Of a DNA stretch of 64,000 nt, positions 24,431 through 35,990 are shown in pieces. Under the pieces are notes generated by a model that saw only the letters and a program-made list of their open reading frames with translations, did no database searches and had not been told where the DNA came from. Positions within the stretch are counted from its first letter, which is position 1, and each line of letters starts with the position of its first letter. Position numbers and translations under genes: made by a program. Source of the stretch: Dictyophora rubrovolvata (taxonomy: Eukaryota > Basidiomycota > Agaricomycetes > Phallales > Phallaceae); assembly GCA_029959195.1 (NCBI GenBank), contig CP114121.1, positions 2,666,001-2,730,000 of the forward strand. The letters are read 5' to 3'.

Positions 24431-25352
24431 CTAATCATTGGTATCTTCCTCCAAGCTTGAAAACCGGTTTACATTATTAATATGGGATGGGTTCGAACTT
24501 AAAAATGCCACATCCGCATACGGTACAGGTTCTGACCAGTGAAACGTGGCCACAAGTCCATTTTTGACAGGATCGTTCCTCATGAAATCACTGTAAAGGT
24601 GATATGTATGTAAATTGATAGGGCTCGTTCTTACCGGTTGCCGGTACCAAATTCAGCATGTGCAACCTGTCAGAGCTTTCGAATACATAATATTTATGTC
24701 AGTTAATTTTGATCTTCCCGACAAGGTCACTGACAGCCGGATGTGGTGTTATCATGTGTTATGGTTGTGCTTCTTAAGCCCCTAAAAATATATTGTTATT
24801 CTTTTGTATTATGACATCGACCCTTGCTTCCCAAATAGTGTGTCGGTCATCAATTTCCTGTTTTGACGCACATGGCAATTGAGAGGTGATTACCTCACTG
24901 ATGGTAAATGGAACCCATGGACCTATAAGGCAACAGCTATTTGGCTTTAGACATACGTATATGCTTGTGGCGTGCGAATATGTCTTCAGAGAAAAACATA
25001 CTGAGAGCTTAAATTGCTCGGCCTTGTCGCCGTGTGCATTTTATGTGGAAGGAGACGCCTTGCCTTGGACGTACATAGCTATTAGCCCACTTCCAGTCGT
25101 TGTAACGTGCATATGTAGCAAGATATCGATATTTATCGCTATTAGGCTCCCATTCATATAATTGTCTTATTAAAGAGTGGCAGATGACTTTAATTACCAG
25201 TGCTTAAAACACGTATTAGGCTCGGCGTATCCCATGGGAAGAAGAAGAGCTGTCATACGTGGAAAGGAAGGGGTTCAGCACCGAAGCCTATGGAAATACC
25301 GAAACGCCTTTTGAACAGCATTCGATATTTATTATTTCTAGATATGGTTAAT
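24431..25352 (-). CDS. Uncharacterised spliced gene (5' end unresolved)
   Basis: Six exons in one continuous frame: 25187-25064, 25000-24957, 24922-24894, 24857-24822, 24666-24635, 24590-24431. A likely earlier exon begins at 25352. The product contains RQLYEWEPNSDKYRYLATYA, RYNDWKWANSYVRPSMFFSE, IFARHKHIRPWVPFTISEE, RHTIWEARVAHAEFGTGN, FHWSEPVPYADVAFLSSN and ends SSLEEDTND. It is rich in aromatic residues (W, Y, F), soluble-looking and not low-complexity, as expected for a folded enzyme or binding protein. No family was recognised. The intron at 25063-25001 uses a GC donor (AG then GCAAGG). The start may be near 25754, where an ATG-led exon precedes a GT. It lies divergent from the FKBP12 gene. 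Confidence 0.5.
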
Positions 25353-25872
25353 CTTGGCGAAAAGAGTCCGTATCGATGCGCGGAAGAACCAGAAAGGACT
25401 CAAAGAATGTGTTTGCGCACCGGCACGTACATGCATATATGTGTTATATTTATCAGTATCGGTGTTCAGAAGACACGCAAAATGTGAATCTTAAAAAAGT
25501 TCGCAGCATTATGTTAGCTCAAGACAGGGCTCATTAACGATACAAAACTATTCAGTAATGGACACATAGTCTTCCATTCCAAGCTCTATTTGTCTTGACG
25601 GTGATGTTGTCGATCTTCCAAGAGATCATCGTTGATTTATTTAATTCTGCATTGTTATGGTTCGTTTTGTGCCCATCGATAAGACCAATTAGACACACAT
25701 ACGACAACCGACACACAATCAAACATGGGATCGCTGGATCTTGAAACTGGATCATGGGCGTCTAACAGCGATCAAGATTGCGTATTTAATGAGCCATGAG
25801 CTCAAGGTCTCGTCTCGTTTCTTTATCCCACCATCCGTTCAATATCGACCTCATTGTTTACCGACATTCGAT

Positions 25873-26503
25873 ATGGTATTCAAACCTCGTTTTTTATAAG
25901 ATTTGCGATCCGAGGTTTGATAAACGTTGTAACTTTAGGGTGTTGAGATAGAAAGGCTTACTCCAGGCGATGGTAAAACGTATCCTAGCAAAGGCGGTAC
26001 GTTCAGTGCTCAGCGCGTCTGTATGATGAGCAATGAGAACCTACGGCGATACTGTGATAGATACGGTCAAGATCCATTACGTTGGGACACTCGCGGACGG
26101 TTCTACATTTGACTCGAGCCGGGATAGGTGCGCGATTACTATTATAGTGGCTCCTGTCTGACACTGAATTCTCGGTTAGGAATGACCCTTTTGTGACAAC
26201 AATTGGGGTTGGAAAGGTTATCAAAGGCTGGGATGAGGGTACGTCCAAGCTGTCCACTTGAGAACAGATAGCATATATTGAAGGGTCGCAATAGGCGTGC
26301 TCCAATTGTCGTTAGGAGAGAAAGCTATCCTCCATGTTAGTGCAGACTATGTATGTTTTCCCTTCGTATTATCGTGTATCTAGCACTGATCTTGTCTTCG
26401 ACAGGGTTACGGCTCGCGCGGTTTCCCGCCAGTTATTCCACCAAATGCAAAGCTAAATTTTGAGGTCGAACTATTAGGAATTAACAACTTGAAGTCTACA
26501 TAA
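25873..26503 (+). CDS. FPR1: FKBP12-type peptidyl-prolyl cis-trans isomerase
   Basis: Six exons (25873-25875, 25939-25996, 26061-26127, 26180-26238, 26295-26350, 26405-26503) give 113 residues. The first coding exon is just the ATG. Sequence runs [106 protein letters not shown]. The pocket residues that bind proline substrates, FK506 and rapamycin are in place: Y and F/D of HYVGTL...FDSS, the V-I-W of KVIKGW, and the Y-F of YGSRGF. Length equals a stand-alone FKBP12 domain. It is cytosolic, helps protein folding, and with rapamycin or FK506 inhibits TOR or calcineurin. It looks complete. Confidence 0.93.
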
Positions 26504-28711
26504 CGTTTCATCAGTCCATTCCCATCTTCCTCCCCATCTAGTACCTGCTTCTCATAAATTTCATCCATCTCCATTCCTTCTCTTAGGCTTTTGATATGTA
26601 AATCATTCAACGTATAGTCATTTCACTCGTGTCTTTCTCCAGTGGTAATTTCCATGTTCTTGCCATGAATAAAATAAAAACATGAAGAAAAACCAGAATT
26701 CATTGCTCTCATTCTCTAGGGTGTGCTGTTTACTATGTGCTGTTATCGCTCATCGATAACGCGATATCGCCGTAAATATTACGCGCCAATGCGGGACGGT
26801 CACGAGAGCAACTTTGGTACTTATCGATTATCGATGGCGCGTCTGGATGGCATCGTACGTCGCGCGGGCGGCTTCTTTTTTTTTCGGGTGGCTGTGGCTG
26901 AGGTGAATCGGAATTTACATTTTCCTTTCGGGGAACAAAGATGAGCCATCCGTTGAATTTCGGTGAATGTTTTCTTTTTTCCGATCTGTGGTATCTAATA
27001 TCCTTTTTTTGTGCGTTGTCATTCTGCCAACTCGGAGCGCAATATCGCTATTGTTTATCCGGCTGAACTAATTAGATAGCCTATTCTGCTGCTGAGAAAA
27101 CCGCACGGCGTATAATTTTCTCGAAATCAAGTCTTTGTGGTGTACATCATCGGTGCGCCTTGTAGCGACCCTTCGTAAAATTCTTCCGACGGATCGTCTC
27201 CCATATCCAGTTTTGGCATCAATTACTATACTCGAAAGACAAACCATTCTCGCAGTGTATAGCAAGGGCCCGTAGTACTCCCGCGATTGCGAGATTGAAC
27301 TGAACCCTACGGGGGTTCAACGGAACGCAGCTCCTCGATCCTACCTCGGACGACATACATACGGCGTGAGCGTGACTGACGTAGCAAGAAATCGATGAAA
27401 ATCAAATAAATTTTCACTCACTATTCAATTATGAACGGTTGATGCTTTTTCCAGTCGTGTCAGCCGGGAGCTAGAAAGAATTTCGGAAGACGTTCGAGGA
27501 GGTTGCTGTTTCTATATACGTGGCTAGTGCTCCATAGTTGATGAATCACGCAAATTAATTTGATACTTGGAAAAAAAATATCTCTACTAGCCGTGATAAG
27601 AGAATGGTAAATTTGCGTTGAGATTACTGACTGGTGAACTCGATGATGATGAACTCACATTCAGCAAAGCAGCTAAGAGGTGTTTTTCGAGGACCAATTA
27701 TGCAATGAAAGGAGAGGGAAAGTAAATCCATATCAGTTTTTGAGTCTGGATTGTCGTTTTTCAGGAGTAAAAAAAACTGAAATAAAGCGCAAAGGTGGGT
27801 GGATATTTCTACCTCTTTTAATGTAAACATAAATAATGCCACTCTTTCCGACTCTTTCGTCGTATATATGTATGTCCTTTGATCGTGTGTTGTATTACCC
27901 CAAGCTCAAATTGCTAAAACGGACGACTCCTCAGAAAGGTGTTGCTGATAGATCCAGTAGTGTCCAAAAAATTTCAGTAAAAATTTGGTGGTGTTTGAGT
28001 GCAAAGTAGGATAAAGACAGTAGACACGAAACTTTAACATTCGACTTGCTGACTGCCCAAAGGAGAGGTTCAGTAAGCATTGGTTTCAGGATGCGCATTC
28101 AATTCCTCCGGAGATATATGATGTCTTCCCAAAATTGAATTTTGGAGGAACCACCTGTGGTCTAAAGTGTACGTGTTAACAACAGTCCAGGAGTGAATCA
28201 TGATAGAGGCAACCGAATAGGCTAAGGATCTACCATTCGCGATTTTTTTTTTCAATTTCCTAAATCAGAGGGACAAAAGTAGCTCCAAGTTACCTTCTTG
28301 TAAAGTATGTGAACTTGAATACCCCAGACTCGGACTTTTGTATTGTCAACCCATCATGACAACGATTCCCATAGACAATGGGTGGTCATTTTTTCAGGCT
28401 TTATGCAATTTAAGTATCTACTGCTTCAGTTTTGGGATAATAATCAAGTTCCGTAACGAAGCCAAAACTATTGAATATCCCATTAGGATAGGGCTTGTCG
28501 TAAATTCTTGTTCTCCCAGTTAATGACACGTCAGATTCGAAGCATTGTGTGCAGAGGTTTAGGCATGGATATCCCAATGAGGGTTCTACACTTTTTCATT
28601 TTTCATTGCCCCTATTTTTCTCGAGCTACACTTTAAATCTATGGTGTCTCCCAAGATATTTAAAACAGCACCTCCGTAGATGACGTCATCACCAACCTTC
28701 ACCACCCTGTC
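26504..28711. other. Intergenic region with little support for genes
   Basis: 2.2 kb between FKBP12 and the GH5 gene. One possible small gene is listed separately at 27127-27356. Other short frames (26723-26944 plus, 27624-27842 minus, 28070-28255 minus, 28338-28523 plus) show no motif. A short hairpin sits at about 27301-27318 (TGAACCC and GGGGTTCA arms around TAC). Confidence 0.45.
27127..27356 (-). CDS. Possible small spliced gene, 45 residues
   Basis: Three exons, 27356-27345, 27300-27246 and 27197-27127, can be joined in frame with GT donors and AG acceptors. They read MSSE, FNLAIAGVLRALAIHCEN, DDPSEEFYEGSLQGAPMMY and end TTKT then stop. The peptide has an amphipathic helix-like start and an acidic middle. 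No family was recognised. Because the pieces are short, a chance alignment of signals is quite possible. Confidence 0.22.
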
Positions 28712-30440
28712 ATGACACTCTCAAATTTACTGAAGAAGTTCAATCCTAAATCTTTTCTGCATGAGAAACAACAGACGTTTTTCACGGAACATCAGTTAGG
28801 ACAAAACTCTGATGTATATCGGTATCGCCGTCAATATGGTGTTAACCTTGGTGTGTCCCGTGCGCCTCACGTGTCAAAAGCTAGCCTTCATTAATCATTC
28901 AGGATCTTGGTTTGTACTGGAAAGATGGATAACATCTGCTCCGTTCATAGAGGCCGCGCCCCCTGCCTCCAGCGATTATGACGTCGCGATCGGGAATCGA
29001 CCTAAAGAAATCTTGGAGCATCATTGGGATACGTGGATTACCGACGAGGACTGGAAGTGGATCGTTGATCATGGTATCAACTCCGTTCGTTTGCCTGTGA
29101 GTCGTGAAGAAAAAAATTGGCTCATAATATTTGTCTTTATGTGAACATTGGGAGGTAGATTGGTTACTATCATCTATACGCATTAGATCCTTCCGTGGTT
29201 ACTGGAACTCCGTTCGATAAGGTTGGTTGGGTCTTTGAGGGAGCGTGGCCGCGAATTTCGGCAGCGATCAAGAAGGCGGAGAGCTATGGCCTTGGTGTTC
29301 TTATTGGTTGGTGACACGGTGAAACAATCGAACAATTTTTTTTTATTGAAGTTGCATTCCTAGATTTGCATGCAGCACCCGGCAAGCAAAACGGAGACAC
29401 GCACAGCGGGATCAATGGACCCGTCAAATTCTACGAGCAGCAGCATCTTCAACATACGACAAAAGTTTTGAATATCTTAGCGATTGAAGTTGCAAGTATT
29501 CCGAACGTCGTGGGTTTGGAATTGGTTAATGAACCGCAAAATAATTCTCTTCTCCAAAGATGGTATCAGACGACTCTAGATTCTATCCGCGAGAAAGTGG
29601 GCCCAGAGTTGCCTTTGTACATCAGCGACTGCTGGGATATAAGTTCATACGCCAAGTTCATTGAAAACCGTAGAGATTTTGTGGTGTTAGACCATCATCT
29701 CTATCGCTGTTACACTGCTAATGATCTTCGGCAATCGGGTGAGGAGTTGGCAGCAGCATTTCCCCCGGAATCCCTTGTCAATGGGTTCAATATAACGACA
29801 GGAAATATAGTCGTAGGAGAATTCTCGGCTGCGTTGAATCCCTCGTCGATGCGTAGTTCAGAAGCTGGCGAGCAAGACAGGCAACGTCGGGTATTCGCGC
29901 AAGCTGAGCTTCAATGTCTTCAAACATGCACTGCTGGATTTTGGTTCTGGACTTTGAAAAAGGACGGGTGGGATGCAGGGTGGAATTTAATGAATACGGT
30001 TCAAGCTGAGATTATGCCCAAGTATCACGGGATGAGAAGAGACCAGGGACAGAGTGATGACAAGGAAAGAGCTGCGGAGGAGGCAAAGCTTGCCTTAACT
30101 CAGCATGAAAACTATTGGTCCCAGAAGGGAGGTAGAGGATACGAACACTGGCGTTTTGAACTGGGATTTTTGCAAGGATGGGACGATGCTTTTTTATTCT
30201 TCACGTTCAAACCCAATGGCCCCGCCGAACCTTGTGTTTCAGAGCTGGGGTTCGTCGGTGAATGGTTGAAGCGACGGAGAGCGGAACATGTTTCTGAGAA
30301 GGGTCATAATCAGTATGTCTGGGAATTTGGTACGTTTACTGTTGTTGTTAGCTAGCGAGAACACTGCCTTGAAACTCCCGACAGACCACGGATTCCGACA
30401 AGGATTAGATAAAGCGAGGGATTATTTTTTAGGAGGATGA
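28712..30440 (+). CDS. Glycoside hydrolase family 5 glucanase (exo-beta-1,3-glucanase type)
   Basis: Exons 28712-28850, 28903-29096, 29159-29306, 29364-30329 and 30385-30440 join in phase. The (beta/alpha)8 barrel motifs are clear: YGVNLGSWFVLERWI, INSVRLPIGYYHL, VLIDLHAAPGKQNGDTHSG, then VVGLELVNEPQNN with the acid/base Glu (NEP), VLDHHLYRCY, and NIVVGEFSAALN with the nucleophile Glu. AGFWFWTLKKDGWDAGWNL follows near the end of the barrel. This set is typical of the fungal Exg1-like GH5 branch that trims beta-1,3-glucan. There is no signal peptide in front of the barrel, so this copy is probably cytoplasmic, as in the leaderless Agaricomycete paralogues. About 115 extra residues follow the barrel. 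Both catalytic residues are present, so it should be active. Confidence 0.9.
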
Positions 30441-30662
30441 TTTCTCGCTAACGTCACAATTCTTTGTTTTTCACCCATGCCATTTACACCTTTGTCTTTC
30501 TTGCGTAATGAATAAGCATCCATAGATCTAAGCTGGATCTGAGAAGGGGTTGTTTCAAGACCATGTGACGTTCAACGATCATCTAAAACGGAATACTACA
30601 AAATTGCCCATCAAATGTGTGATCTAGTGCAAAACGACAGAAATTGTTCGTTTTTGCATCGT
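30441..30662. terminator. Convergent 3' ends of the GH5 gene and DPH2
   Basis: 222 bp between two stop codons on opposite strands. Contains AATGAATAAGCA on the plus strand (near 30508), which could serve as a polyadenylation element. The shortness suggests overlapping 3' UTRs. Confidence 0.4.
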
Positions 30663-32750
30663 TTACGACTGTTCATTGTAATCCCTCGCAATCCCGCTTC
30701 TTCCCTGCTTCAGAACGCTCGGCAGGTCCTGACCCAGTCTCTGCTCAAGTCCTTTAAAAGTCCTTTCGCGGAGAAAATTCACTGAAAAGGGTCGAGCTCA
30801 GAAACACGGTTATTTACGGAAGCTGTCGTACATACACACCTCCAGCATTGCTTGCAAGATTTGTTAGAGCAGTGTCGGTGTTCCGTACCATAAGCTCCGA
30901 AGAGGAGCTGGGGGCAGTTAGCGTTGCATCTTCTGTATTAGCCGGATTAATGTGAGGTTATTAATGAAGCAGCGTATTCTTACCGGTCTCATACTTTTTC
31001 ACATATCTATACTTCCCGGTGGTGAGACTGAACATCGGTCTATCGGGATCTTTATCCGGGTCCCTGTCTACGGATTCTTGTCCTAATGGTTCATTAGGCT
31101 AATGAGAAAGACGCCAACAGAAAAAAAAAGCTAACCGTTATTATCACTTTGTTGCATATCTATAACGTGTTCGAAGTCTAGCACGTAAGTTCCTGGCCAA
31201 ATTGGTTCATCGCTCAATGCCAAAAACAACTCAAATGGTGTTATGATTGGTCGGTAAAACTCCTTTAATTGTCGTTTGAATTAAAAACAAACAGAGGGTT
31301 GTTATTGAATGATCACCTTTGATTCAATGAGACTGTTTTCGGGACATGCCACAAGAACAAAACATTCGATGTCGGTGAAATTGGCAAGTTTGGCGGGGTT
31401 TAGTTTTCCGACTGTTAACGTATAAGACTTTTTCTTTCGTCTGCAGATGAGATCGCGGATGTGCGAAATAAGAGGGAGATATGATGCTATATAATTTATT
31501 TATAAATATGAGGCGATCGAGAGTTTTTGGAAGACATACAGACACCAAGTGTCCCTACTAGTATACCAAATATATCCGCATCGCGGGCTCGTTGGACTAT
31601 TGCATATCGACGCATCAATAACTTGTTCGTTCTTGCTGATTCAACCTTTGCGCTAGAATCAGAATTGGATGGATCGTAAGAAATAACCTGATTTTTTTTT
31701 CATTAATGGCGAGTTATCACTGGGACAAGTCTGATCGTGCTAACCGTATTATCCGGGTGGGTCATTAGAAGATTCGTCAACCCTAGCGATTCACTCCCTA
31801 CGTATACAATGACGCAGGAAGATAGAGGGACGCCTTCAGGTAAATTGTACCGGCGATGGAAGGACGGTTTTGAGACTTGTGTTGTATCTTGAACTAATAC
31901 CTTATAATTAGCAGGTGATGCACGTCTAGGTATGGGTTTATATATAATTTTGGTGTTGGATGGTAATCTTTTGGAGGATTGTAACTCGTTATACAGAGCA
32001 TCTGTAATATATAATATTAGTAACATTCACTTGTCAACTTGAAGGCATAACTATACCAGATACATGAGCGTATGCTACATCGGGAATGAATAGTACATGA
32101 AAATCGCCCTGGTGCTGTAGCAGCGTATCCAGTAATACGCCACTCGCTAGCTTGGTGTCTATTTTCTTTTTGGGAAAGACAAAAAGCACGGGTAGTCTTG
32201 AAGGCCTACAAGGTCGTTAGCGTCTTGACTCGACGTGCCAAACAAAAGCTATTTACGGACGTGCTCAAGCAAGAATAACCGTAGTGCACAATAAGGTCAG
32301 CATCGACATGTTGTGCAGTGACTTCATCTACACAACAACTGAAAACATCAATCCATAAGTGAGTAGACGTACAAGGCAACGGTGAAATAGGACTCGCCTG
32401 CCATACGAAGTGTCGGCCAATACATATAAAGTGATATCCGGAAACAAGCGTTTTTTCAGACACTGGTACACTGGGACCGACACATGAAGAAGTTCATCTG
32501 GAAACTGAAGAGCAATCTGTGGCAGGATAGTGAGGCGGGTCATTAAGGACTCTTGAAACTCGAACCATACTTGTTTGTATTTTCCAATGATAATCTCTTG
32601 GGCAGTCCATTCCACATCGTAAACTTCTTCAAACAAAACAAGATCCTCTTCAGTTTCGGGGACTAAGATGTCATTTTCATTTGGATTGACGTTGATTGTT
32701 CGTTTGATGGCGTCTTCTGCGGAAGAGGAAAAGGCAGATGCAGATGCCAT
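30663..32750 (-). CDS. DPH2: Diphthamide biosynthesis protein 2
   Basis: Starts [16 protein letters not shown] at 32750; first exons 32750-32571 and 32516-32398, then from 32338 on through several more. Diagnostic stretches are [104 protein letters not shown] and the C-terminal [13 protein letters not shown] with [13 protein letters not shown]. Dph1-Dph2 forms the iron-sulfur radical-SAM complex that starts diphthamide formation on eEF2. The cysteines of SYGSCC and of ACPENS are kept. The intron at 32397-32339 has a GC donor (AG then GCGAGT) and is required to restore the SYGSCC motif. Cytosolic. Divergent from the MAPR gene. Confidence 0.92.
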
Positions 32751-32929
32751 TAGGTTATGAACTTTATTGAGGTATAGAGGAATCAGCAGATTTGACTTGA
32801 AAACATGTGTGGTAAGCTCGCGAAGTGTACAGAGTCGGACAAATGAAACGAGACCGGCGGGCGCCCGGCGATTGCCGACGGTGATTTTCAGGAGATCTCC
32901 TTTCGCCCCCTTCCTCAGCAACGACAGCA
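32751..32929. promoter_or_regulatory. Compact divergent promoter, DPH2 / MAPR gene
   Basis: Only 179 bp separate the two ATGs, so one short GC-rich interval (CGGCGGGCGCCCGGCG at about 32851-32866) must drive both genes or contain both 5' UTRs. No TATA box is evident. Confidence 0.5.
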
Positions 32930-33405
32930 ATGGCGCAATCCAACTCAATCATGTCTGCACCTGCTCAAAATCTTGCACCTCCAAAAGATGATCCTTTCAC
33001 CCCGACCCAACTGGCTTACTTCGATGGCTCAACACCAGACAAGCCAATCTATGTGGCCATTAAAGGTATTTAGATTAATTGTCAACAGGTTTTCCTAATT
33101 CTCACTGCGTAGAAACAAGGAATTGTTTTCGATGTGACCCAAAATGCTCAAACATATGGTCCTGGTAGATCGTACCATTGCTTTGTCGCAAAGGACGCAA
33201 GCCGCGCTCTTGGCAAGTCAAGTCTAAAGGAAGAAGATCTTGTGGCAGACTATAGTCCTTTGACTGAAGCCCAACTCAAAGTACTTGATGATTGGTATTC
33301 ATTCTTCAGGTTAGTAATAATGTTTGTCAGACCGGAAATGATGAGGTTGATGTGTCTATATAAAGTAAACGCTATAACATCGTTGGACGTGTTGTTCAAG
33401 AGTAA
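32930..33405 (+). CDS. DAP1: Cytochrome b5-like heme-binding protein, MAPR/Dap1 family
   Basis: Exons 32930-33065, 33120-33309 and 33366-33405 give 121 residues. The domain reads FTPTQLAYFDGSTPDKPIY, VAIKGIVFDVTQNAQTYGPG, RSYHCFVAKDASRALGKSS, LTEAQLKVLDDWYSFF, ending KRYNIVGRVVQE. The YGPG...YHCFVAKDASRAL block, with its tyrosines in place of b5 histidines, is the heme site of membrane-associated progesterone receptor/Dap1 proteins. These support sterol-synthesis cytochromes P450 such as Erg11. The N-terminal membrane helix of some relatives is absent, as is common in short fungal forms. Start could also be the in-frame ATG at 32951. Confidence 0.88.
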
Positions 33406-33813
33406 TTGTCGTTCAAGCTATTGATTTGTTCATATGTAGAAATAGTGTCGTTGTATTGTGTGTTCTTGACAGGCCCCTACAGTCTTAATTTATTTGGCTT
33501 TAGTTCGTTCGACATACAACTCTGAGTCGGCTAGTACTGAATCGGTCGATGTGATACTAGCAGTCGCCATGATGATACTGCCAAATCTAATACATCACCA
33601 CTATTAACAAATGGTCAAAGCCAAAAAATCCTTTTCCGTGCCTACGTAGAAAGAAAGAGAGAAAACAACAATGACATTCATGTTCTCGCGCCGGACGCTC
33701 TTAATTCGGCCCGCTCCGCCGGCATGTGAGCAACGATCTGTCAGCGATGAGTCCCACCCATATCTCAAAGACTTCCCAAAGACTTCCAGAGCACGAAGTA
33801 CGAATTAAAAACC
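33406..33813. promoter_or_regulatory. Spacer between the MAPR gene and the carboxylesterase
   Basis: 408 bp, both flanking genes on the plus strand. Holds the 3' end of the first and the promoter of the second. No named element recognised. Confidence 0.4.
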
Positions 33814-35990
33814 ATGTCCATTCTCCATTTGTCAGAGGAGCTGGCAAAGACGAAAGATCCAATTTCCGTGGTCACCCAATTCGGAGAGGTGATCGGTGGT
33901 CGTACCTCAAATGGAGCTGCCGCATTTCTGGGTAAGTGCGAGTAGTAAAGCACAATTCAGGTCGTCTTCTCGTTCTAAGGGAAATATAACTTTTGAAATA
34001 GAAATTCCATACGCCCTACCGCCTGGTCGGTTTGAGGATCCCACACCTTTACCTAAGTCTTTCAAGTACGAGAAGAAAGAATATGTATATGAAACTAAGT
34101 GTACTAAGTCGTTCACTATATCCGTAGGTGGTTGTCCTGAGTAAACTTGATGGTCTTTGTGAACAGATGCCGCACAACCAATGAATGATGGACAGGCTGC
34201 TGGCGAAGATGCGCGTGATAAATTGGGGGATGGAAAGCCTACTGAGAATCCGTAAGTCCTGTTTGTTTTTTATAGCACAAAAATGCTTGTAATAAAGACG
34301 AACAGTCTCTTTCTGAACGTTATCGTTCCGCCTTCTTTTCCTCGGAAGAATGGATTCCCCGTAAATGTATATATTCACGGCGGGCAAGTCAAGTTTTACG
34401 CAAAACAGATTTCCTACAATGACGTTTTTTTACCAGGTTTCTCCAATTTGGATCGCCTCATTCTATCAGCAGTCCAACACACGAAATAGTGGCTGAAACG
34501 GAAGAAATATATGTTAACTTGGCATACAGGTAGTAAACAAGATAACCCCTTTTTTTCCAACGGAAACTTACCTCTTCCTATTTAGACTATCTGCTTTCGG
34601 ATTCCTAGCTTCTGATCGACCGGATATTTCTGGCAATTTTGGCTTCAAAGACCAATGGACTGCTTTGGAGTGGGTTCGCGATAATATCTCTGCCTTTGGG
34701 GGTGAGATTGATTTCGTTCCTCTCATTTAAAAATGTCATGTGTTGTGATATCTTCTAGGTAATCCAGATGATATACGAATCTCAGGCCTTTCGGCTGGTG
34801 CTCACTCGGTTCACCAGCTGTTGCACCATGTAGCCCGTCTTCCACCTGGTGTAAATTCACCATTTCAACGGGCTTGTTTACAGTCAAACGCGATTGTGTA
34901 AGGCATCTATTCTTCCTTTGTTCCAGATAACTACATTTCCTCCCTTTACTAGGGCTAACCCAAAAACCCCTCAAGAATTACAGACGCAATACGAAGCTCT
35001 CCTTCGATGTCTTGGCATCGACCCTCATCACGAAGACTCTTTAGCTAAATTGAAAGACCCCAAAGAAACTCCCTGGGAAAGAATAACATATGAAATTGAA
35101 ACCAATCTCGTAAAATCCGGGACATTCAGAGCTACATCGGATGGATCATTTTTACCGTCTGCATCGCCACATGGCGAGATGGAGTTCCAAGGAAGCCCTG
35201 GATTCGCACAAGCACTCAAAGAGAAGGGTGTTCGTGGGATAATTGTAGGGGATCTTTCGGAAGAGTGGTATTTGTATTCTATCGCTCATCCCATTGAATC
35301 GATCGAGGACATCGAACCAAATTTGAAACGATACTACTCCGATCAAATCGTTGAGAAGTTGATGACAACCTATGAGACGTTGCCTCCCGATGCCAGTCCG
35401 CAAGAGTGCGCTAAATTGTATGGTAGAATACTAAGTGATTGTCAAGGTTCGTGTTGTTAAGAAGTACACTCGCCAAGATGTCTGATATATACACTTTACC
35501 TTCAGTTCATCTTCCCGTTCGGCTGCTTCATAAGGACCTTAAGAAATACGATTTTCCAGTCTTAAGGTACCAGATTCAATGGACGCCCCCACAAGTCAGA
35601 AGTGAAAGTACGTACTAATCTTATTTTTGAATGCTATATCACTTGCGCTTTGTCCAAGCTAAATATATACATAAAATACAAGATTATGTTACGCACGGTT
35701 CTGACCGTGTTATATGGTCTTTTCTTACGAACGTTCTTACCCCTGATCAAGTTCCTATCGCTCGGGCGTGGTTGAAAGCAGTGGATGGAGAAATTAGGGG
35801 TGTTGAAACTGGGGTACATGAATCATTTAGTTTTTCATCGTTATCTTGGGCGTGGTCTGATTACCGTTTCTAGAATTCAAATCGTGACGTGAATGAAATT
35901 CTCACTTTGAAAACCGATTGTACAATCGGTTGGACAAAGGATGAGAGGTGGAAAGAATTGGAACACCTTGATGAAGCTCTAAACGGATAA
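33814..35990 (+). CDS. Carboxylesterase, type B family (alpha/beta hydrolase)
   Basis: Eleven exons from 33814-33931 to 35874-35990 join in phase to 523 residues. It begins MSILHLSEELAKTKD and has the carboxylesterase-B order: TQFGEVIGGRTSNGAAAF, EIPYALPPGRF, VNVYIHGG as oxyanion-hole region, ASDRPDISGNFGFKDQWTAL, then the nucleophile elbow ISGLSAGAHSVHQL (G-L-S-A-G). The acid is probably in VGDLSEEWYLYS, and the histidine in NYVTHGSDRVIW. No signal peptide, so intracellular, with unknown ester substrate. The intron at 34384-34436 has a GC donor (GG then GCAAGTC); splicing there restores HGGFLQFGSPHS. The last two exons are missing from the damaged copy at 14827-15312. Confidence 0.9.

Noticed and set aside
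22026-28711. Gene-free repeat-rich block
   Set aside because: Close reading shows three spliced genes and no recognisable transposon or long repeat, although parts remain unexplained.
33814-35990. Carboxylesterase gene as a broken copy because HGG is followed by an unexpected sequence and a stop
   Set aside because: Using the GC donor at 34384 removes the odd segment and restores the family sequence; all other junctions keep frame and the catalytic residues are present.
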